A stretch of DNA of 5,209 bases from Cyanobium sp. (GTDB taxonomy: Bacteria; Cyanobacteriota; Cyanobacteriia; PCC-6307; Cyanobiaceae). The stretch is taken from contig BJHC01000115.1 of the NCBI GenBank assembly GCA_014191535.1, positions 1-5,209 on the forward strand, given 5' to 3'. Below the pieces are notes generated by a model. That model did not search any database and had not been told where the DNA came from. It was given only the letters and a program-made list of their open reading frames with translations. The stretch's first letter is position 1; each line of letters starts with the position of its first letter. Positions 1-5,209 of the stretch are shown piece by piece. A program made the position numbers and the translations under genes.

Positions 1-78
1 CGTGGCGCCGGCCGGGAGCCGCTGCACCAGCTCCGGCAGCAGCGGATCAATCGGCAGCGGCGCCGCGGTGGCCGCCAA
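1..78 (-). CDS. hrpB: N-terminus of a probable HrpB-type ATP-dependent helicase (partial, cut by window edge)
   Basis: Only the first 26 codons are in the window. After a TTG start the product reads MAATAAP and then LPIDPLLPELVQRLPAGAT. The LPID-LLPEL pattern is the usual opening of HrpB-family DEAH-box helicases, just before the Walker A loop (GAGKT), which would lie outside the window. The start is fixed by elimination: reading back in this frame, TTG at 76-78 is the only ATG, GTG or TTG before an in-frame TGA inside the upstream gene. It begins 8 nt after the stop of the 127-residue gene on the same strand, so the two are probably co-transcribed. No good Shine-Dalgarno site is visible, and translation may depend on coupling. 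HrpB proteins are putative RNA helicases of poorly defined role. The assignment rests on one short motif, so it is tentative. Confidence 0.5.
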   Translation of the reverse strand, partial: MAATAAPLPIDPLLPELVQRLPAGAT

Positions 79-86
79 GTCCGGCG

Positions 87-470
87 TCAGCGCACGTGGC
101 GGGCGCCGTCCACCGGGTGGTACACCTCGCCGGTGTTCTCCTCGTAGACGATCGCCGGCAGGCCGGTTTCAAACATCGTCTGCAGGGCCTCCTTGAGATA
201 GGGGTTCCAGCCGCCGGTGCTCACCTTGCCGTGGCGCACGGTCCAGTCCCAGGTGCCCTGCAGGTCGCGGGGGATGCGGCCCTCGCGGTCGCGCCGGGCC
301 ACCAGATCCTGCGATTCCACCAGACCCACCAGGATCGGCTCCTTGCCGTAGGCGGGGGTGAGGATCAGTTCCAGACGAATCGGATCTTCCTTCACCAGCT
401 TGAGCTGGAAGCGCGGGGGCAGCTTGATGGCCTTGAGCACCGCAGCCACGATCCGGGTTCTTTGCTCCAC
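87..470 (-). CDS. Hypothetical protein, 127 aa, conserved-looking, function unknown
   Basis: I do not recognise a named family. The protein is soluble, with no signal peptide or membrane span. It opens with a basic amphipathic stretch (EQRTRIVAAVLKAIKLP), then a beta-rich part (RFQLKLVKEDPIRLELILTP), and ends with a region rich in Trp and Gly (TWDWTVRHGKVSTGGWNPYL) followed by a helix and the strand-like LPAIVYEE. Coding quality is good throughout. The start is GTG at 468-470, supported by a GGAGG Shine-Dalgarno at 475-479 with a 4-nt spacer, the best ribosome site in the window. It lies downstream of the DUF2973-like gene and immediately upstream of the HrpB-like start, so all three are probably one transcription unit. 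The sequence feel is that of a conserved cyanobacterial hypothetical protein, but that is an impression rather than a search result. Confidence 0.8.
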   Translation of the reverse strand: MEQRTRIVAAVLKAIKLPPRFQLKLVKEDPIRLELILTPAYGKEPILVGLVESQDLVARRDREGRIPRDLQGTWDWTVRHGKVSTGGWNPYLKEALQTMFETGLPAIVYEENTGEVYHPVDGARHVR

Positions 471-536
471 TCAGCCTCCGCCGATGTCCACAAGCACCCA
501 ACGGTTGTACCAGTTGATGGGCCCCAACGGGATCAA
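471..536 (-). CDS. Possible tiny ORF, 21 aa, between the DUF2973-like and 127-aa genes
   Basis: The gap between the DUF2973-like stop and the next GTG start is exactly filled by a 21-codon reading frame. Its TTG start overlaps the upstream TGA stop (TTGA, 533-536), and its own TGA directly abuts the downstream GTG. The product contains INWYNRWVLVDIGGG, which is rich in aromatic residues. About 17 of its 20 codons after the start end in G or C, as in real genes nearby, but a GC-rich sequence gives a similar value by chance. No homologue is recognised. It may be a translational-coupling leader, a lineage-specific peptide, or chance. The start codon is weak and has no clear Shine-Dalgarno of its own. 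Confidence 0.25.
   Translation of the reverse strand: MIPLGPINWYNRWVLVDIGGG
475..479 (-). promoter_or_regulatory. Shine-Dalgarno site of the 127-aa gene
   Basis: GGAGG on the minus strand, four bases (CTGA) ahead of the GTG start. It supports GTG over internal starts. It lies inside the last codons of the possible 21-codon ORF just upstream, so ribosomes finishing that ORF would cover it. Confidence 0.6.
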
Positions 537-811
537 TTGGGGTCGTTCGGCAAGGCGGGCTGCTCGTTATCACCGCTGAAGCGCACGGTCAGCAGGTCGT
601 CATTGGTGATCTGTCCGTCCGCATCCAGCAGTTCCGGGTGGATGGTGAGGCGGCCGGTGCGGTCACCGCTGGGCATGCGGTTGGCATCGCCGGGGCGGGG
701 TACGGCGCTGAAGCCGCGGCCCATGATCTGAAACGCCTGCCACAACAGCGCCAGAAAGCATCCGCCGTACACCAGCGGCAGCAGCTTGGCGAAGAGATCG
801 GAGCTGGACAT
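533..811 (-). CDS. Small membrane protein, DUF2973-like, 92 aa
   Basis: One hydrophobic span near the N-terminus (about residues 7-29, FAKLLPLVYGGCFLALLWQAF) is followed by a basic linker and a soluble tail. The tail carries HPELLDADGQITNDDLLTVRF (about residues 58-78). A PELLD-x-x-G-x-x-T/N-x-x-LL-x-V/M-R motif after a single N-terminal span is typical of the cyanobacterial DUF2973 family as I know it. Function is unknown. Family members are small membrane proteins, so the tail would sit at a membrane face. I chose the ATG at 809-811 because the span then begins within ten residues. An in-frame ATG at 860-862 with GGAG at 868-871 (5-nt spacer) would add 17 Ala/Pro-rich residues and cannot be excluded. 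The gene is first in a minus-strand cluster and diverges from the htrA-type gene. Confidence 0.65.
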   Translation of the reverse strand: MSSSDLFAKLLPLVYGGCFLALLWQAFQIMGRGFSAVPRPGDANRMPSGDRTGRLTIHPELLDADGQITNDDLLTVRFSGDNEQPALPNDPN

Positions 812-969
812 GGCAGCTGCGGCGTGGGCTGGGGCAGGTGCACCCCAAGCGATCACCCCCATCATCGCTCCAGAAGGCGATCGGTGGCGGGTGGGGGAAT
901 CCCCCTGGCGGCCGCCGTTGCCACCCTGGACACCTTGCCTACGGTCGTGGACAGCTGTTGTTCGGCTGA
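812..969. promoter_or_regulatory. Divergent intergenic region between the DUF2973-like and HtrA genes
   Basis: This 158-bp space must hold the start signals of both genes if each has its own promoter. On the plus strand the best sigma70-like pair I see is TTGCCA (918-923), a 16-bp spacer, and TACGGT (940-945). This is a weak match and would leave a short leader ahead of the ATG at 970. Nothing convincing was found on the minus strand beyond the GGAG at 868-871 noted for the alternative start. No operator-like inverted repeat stands out. Confidence 0.25.
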
Positions 970-2124
<1,155 letters not shown>

Positions 2125-2133
2125 TGGGGCGCT

Positions 2134-2157
2134 CGCGGGGGGCTAATCCCCTTCGCG
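2134..2157 (+). terminator. Hairpin after the HtrA gene (terminator-like, no U tract)
   Basis: Nine bases after the HtrA stop, the plus-strand RNA can form a 9-bp stem (CGCGGGGGG against CCCUUCGCG, with two G-U pairs) and a 6-base loop. There is no run of T after it, so it is not a classic intrinsic terminator, though it may stabilise or pause the transcript. Read on the minus strand, two pairs become A-C mismatches, so the stem favours the plus-strand RNA. It overlaps the last codons and stop of the convergent small gene. Confidence 0.35.
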
Positions 2158-2343
2158 CAGCACCTCCACGCAGCGGGTGACGCACTCGCCGTCGTCGACA
2201 GAGCAGGCGGTGATGCACTCGAAGTAGGTGTTCACCGGATCCAGCCCGGCGGCCTCCAGCCAGGGCGTGCCACCGGCACCCAACAGACCGCTGCCATGGT
2301 TGCTATCCGGGCGACCGGAAGGCTGCTGCGAAACGACGCCCAT
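2143..2343 (-). CDS. Small twin-CX3C cysteine protein, 66 aa, function unknown
   Basis: The first half is low-complexity and Gly/Ser-rich, probably disordered. The C-terminal part (DPVNTYFECITACSVDDGE, then CVTRCVEVLREGD) has two CX3C pairs separated by six residues with an acidic, turn-forming VDDGE. This suggests a small helical hairpin closed by two disulfides, or a metal site (inference). There is no signal peptide, so cytosolic disulfides would be unusual and a redox or metal role is possible. Start choice is uncertain: ATG at 2341-2343 is used here, while an in-frame GTG at 2362-2364 would add seven residues. Neither has a Shine-Dalgarno. The gene converges with the HtrA gene 18 bp away and lies 3' of the ABC-F gene on the same strand, separated by a relatively AT-rich gap. 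I believe such short cysteine proteins occur in marine picocyanobacteria, but I cannot name a family. Confidence 0.65.
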   Translation of the reverse strand: MGVVSQQPSGRPDSNHGSGLLGAGGTPWLEAAGLDPVNTYFECITACSVDDGECVTRCVEVLREGD

Positions 2344-2366
2344 GGCTTGGTGGCGGGGATGCACTC

Positions 2367-2395
2367 AGCGTATGCACAACTTGCGTCTACTCCAA
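2367..2395 (-). promoter_or_regulatory. Weak candidate promoter for the twin-CX3C gene
   Basis: On the minus strand, TTGGAG (2390-2395) is followed after 17 bp by TACGCT (2367-2372). Each matches the sigma70 consensus at only three positions, including TTG and the TA---T frame. Transcription would begin near 2360, giving a short leader to the ATG at 2343, which favours that start over the GTG at 2364. The surrounding 2365-2440 is less GC-rich than the neighbouring genes. Confidence 0.2.
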
Positions 2396-2466
2396 GAACA
2401 ATGAGTGCTCTTGCCTAGGGGAGTGTGAAGTTGTTTGTGGCGTGGTCGGCGAGGGGCGCCCCCGGC

Positions 2467-4206
<1,740 letters not shown>

Positions 4207-4319
4207 AGGCGAGGGGATGAAGGGGCGCCGGATTGGGCGCAGGGGCCCGTCAGGCCTGCATCATCTCCCCCCGACCGTTCAGCCGGCAGACTGGGCCGAG
4301 CCAGCAACGGTGGCCCGCC
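4207..4319. promoter_or_regulatory. Divergent intergenic region between the ABC-F gene and the small membrane protein gene
   Basis: This 113-bp GC-rich gap separates two divergent starts and so presumably holds promoters for both. I see no convincing -35/-10 pair on either strand. An 8-bp palindrome CAGGCCTG lies at 4251-4258, but it is short and may be chance. Confidence 0.2.
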
Positions 4320-4589
4320 ATGGTGAAGCGACTGGAACAGGTGGCGGCGCTGGTGGTGGCGGCCGGTCTGGCGATCGTGAGCTACTGGCTGTTCTTCAGC
4401 TGGATGGGCCAGGACCGCCGGCCCCGCCGCACCGCTACGCCGGTGCCCCTAGAGACCGCCGCGGGCCTTCAGCAGCCACTGCTTGGTGTCCGCGTCGTCG
4501 ACGCTGGCCAGGTGGGTCTTCACCTCCTCACGGCTCACCGGCAGTCCCCAGCTGCTGCCCAGGTCGCAGATGCGGCTGAGGGTGCCTGA
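4320..4589 (+). CDS. Small single-span membrane protein; 3' part of the frame doubtful
   Basis: From the ATG at 4320 the product begins MVKRLEQ, then a hydrophobic span (about residues 8-28, ending SYWLFFSW), then a basic, Pro-rich tail (GQDRRPRRTATPVP). Positive residues flank both sides of the span. I do not recognise a family. The frame formally runs to a TGA at 4587-4589 (89 aa), but from 4449 onward it lies antisense to a convincing minus-strand gene. There G/C at third positions falls from about nine in ten codons to about two in three (hand count). A peptide of 43 residues ending at TAG 4450-4452 would result if the CCCC at 4446-4449 were one base shorter. The first 43 codons are well supported; the remainder is probably not coding. 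It diverges from the ABC-F gene. Confidence 0.5.
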   Translation: MVKRLEQVAALVVAAGLAIVSYWLFFSWMGQDRRPRRTATPVPLETAAGLQQPLLGVRVVDAGQVGLHLLTAHRQSPAAAQVADAAEGA

Positions 4590-4682
4590 GGGGTCCTGAA
4601 GCGCCTGGCGGAACAGCTCCTGGGTGAGGCTGTGGTCGCTGCGGATGCGCTCGTAGAGAGCGGGAGCATTGCCGGCGCTCAT
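4449..4682 (-). CDS. Nif11-like small protein, 77 aa
   Basis: The product is helical and soluble. The stretch ALYERIRSDHSLTQELF, then about 15 residues to LSRICDLGSSWGLPVSREEV, follows the Nif11 domain pattern: a first helix with (K/R)xDxxL, then a helix leading to G-(F/L)-x-(V/F)-(S/T)-x-E-E. The C-terminus is DADTKQWLLKARGGL. Nif11 domains occur as stand-alone small proteins, many of unknown function, and as leader regions of ribosomally made peptides in cyanobacteria. Here the chain stops one residue after Gly-Gly, so there is no core peptide, and no modifying enzyme is in the window. About nine codons in ten end in G or C, confirming the strand. The start is ATG at 4680-4682, without a clear Shine-Dalgarno. 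It lies 51 bp after anmK on the same strand and may share its transcript. Confidence 0.7.
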   Translation of the reverse strand: MSAGNAPALYERIRSDHSLTQELFRQALQDPSGTLSRICDLGSSWGLPVSREEVKTHLASVDDADTKQWLLKARGGL

Positions 4683-4733
4683 GGGTCTGCGGGGCCAATG
4701 CCCGTCACCCTAGAAACGCAGGCTGCGGCTGAC

Positions 4734-5209
4734 TCAGCTTCGTGGCGGAAGTTGACCTGACCGCCGGGTGCCGCCCTGGGGCACTGCGCACACCCCCAGC
4801 ACCGCCGCGTGGCGGGCGCCGGTGACCGACGGCAGCGAGCCGCTCACCCCCAGCCGGTGCCACCAGGCCAGCAGCGCAAAGGCCAGGGCCTCCCGGTCGC
4901 TGTCGCCGATGCCCAGCTCCGCCAGGGGCCGCACCCGCAGGCCGCGGCAGCGGCGGCGCAGCTCCCCCATCAGCTGATGGTTGCGGGCGCCGCCGCCGGC
5001 CACCAGCAGCTCCAGCGGGGCGGCCGTGGTGTGATCGAGGTCCTGGGCCACCACCGCTGCGGTGAAGGCGGTGAGGGTGGCCAGGGCATCCGCCGGCTCC
5101 AGCGGGGCTCCCGAGCGCTGGGCGTCGCTGGCGAGGTCCGCCAGGCGCCGTTGCAGATCCGCCTGGCCGAACAGTTCGCGGCCCGTCGATTTCGGTGGCC
5201 GCTGCTGCA
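4734..5209 (-). CDS. anmK: Anhydro-N-acetylmuramic acid kinase, C-terminal part (5' end outside window)
   Basis: AnmK phosphorylates and opens 1,6-anhydro-N-acetylmuramic acid from peptidoglycan turnover, giving MurNAc-6-phosphate in the cytosolic wall-recycling pathway. The visible 157 residues start with PPKSTGRELF, a hallmark of the family. LLVAGGGARNHQLM (about 65-78) is the glycine-rich segment of the ATPase-fold second lobe. GIGDSDREALAFALLAWW matches the family's G-x-x-x-D-x-x-EA-x-AFA-x-LA motif, although family members usually have DAxEA where this has DSDREA. LPSVTGARHAAVLGV is the usual C-terminal signature. A short basic tail of about 17 residues (ending RRSGQLPPRS) extends beyond the usual end. 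Full-length AnmK is about 370 residues, so roughly 40 percent is present. The Nif11-like gene follows 51 bp downstream. Confidence 0.95.
   Translation of the reverse strand, partial: QQRPPKSTGRELFGQADLQRRLADLASDAQRSGAPLEPADALATLTAFTAAVVAQDLDHTTAAPLELLVAGGGARNHQLMGELRRRCRGLRVRPLAELGIGDSDREALAFALLAWWHRLGVSGSLPSVTGARHAAVLGVCAVPQGGTRRSGQLPPRS

Noticed and set aside
169..573. A 134-codon minus-strand frame in the left cluster
   Set aside because: It overlaps the 127-aa gene in another frame. The 127-aa frame has the Shine-Dalgarno and a globular-looking product.
2446..2462. GC-rich inverted repeat (GGGGCGCCCCC) just after the ABC-F stop as a terminator
   Set aside because: It is a direct palindrome with no room for a loop and no T tract, so it is not convincing as a terminator.
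4251..4258. Palindrome CAGGCCTG upstream of the ABC-F gene
   Set aside because: It is only 8 bp in a GC-rich background, with no second copy and no promoter alignment to suggest an operator.

Overview
The window looks like chromosome from a GC-rich picocyanobacterium of the Synechococcus/Cyanobium lineage (inference). The base composition is about two-thirds G+C by eye. Third codon positions are almost always G or C in the real genes. GTG and TTG starts are common and Shine-Dalgarno sites are weak or absent. Several products have a cyanobacterial character: a DUF2973-type membrane protein, a Deg/HtrA protease, an ABC-F ATPase that closely resembles the chloroplast ABCF5 type, and a Nif11-like small protein. 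One exact HIP1 octamer (GCGATCGC) and five further CGATCG cores are also present.

Layout, left to right. Bases 1-811 hold a tight minus-strand cluster, transcribed right to left: a DUF2973-like membrane protein, a possible 21-residue peptide, a 127-residue conserved-looking protein of unknown function, and the first 26 codons of what looks like an HrpB-type helicase. Diverging from it across about 160 bp is a full-length secreted serine protease (HtrA/Deg) on the plus strand, 970-2124. Its 3' end converges with a small minus-strand gene (2143-2343) for a protein with two CX3C motifs, and a hairpin sits over the junction. Next is a 579-residue ABC-F ATPase on the minus strand (2467-4206). A small single-span membrane protein diverges from it at 4320 on the plus strand. 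It runs into a minus-strand Nif11-like gene (4449-4682), which follows the 3' part of anmK (4734 to the right edge).

Functionally this is a run of housekeeping genes rather than one pathway: envelope protein quality control (HtrA), ribosome-associated ATPase (ABC-F), recycling of cell-wall anhydro-MurNAc (AnmK), and several small lineage-specific proteins. No mobile element, CRISPR array, rRNA, tRNA or defence island was seen, and nothing that convincingly forms a new multi-gene system. The observations most worth a second look are small ones: the 21-codon ORF that exactly fills a gap in the left cluster, the twin-CX3C protein, a CCCC run where one base decides whether two convergent genes end on a shared CTAG, and a Nif11-like protein ending in Gly-Gly-Leu with no core peptide.
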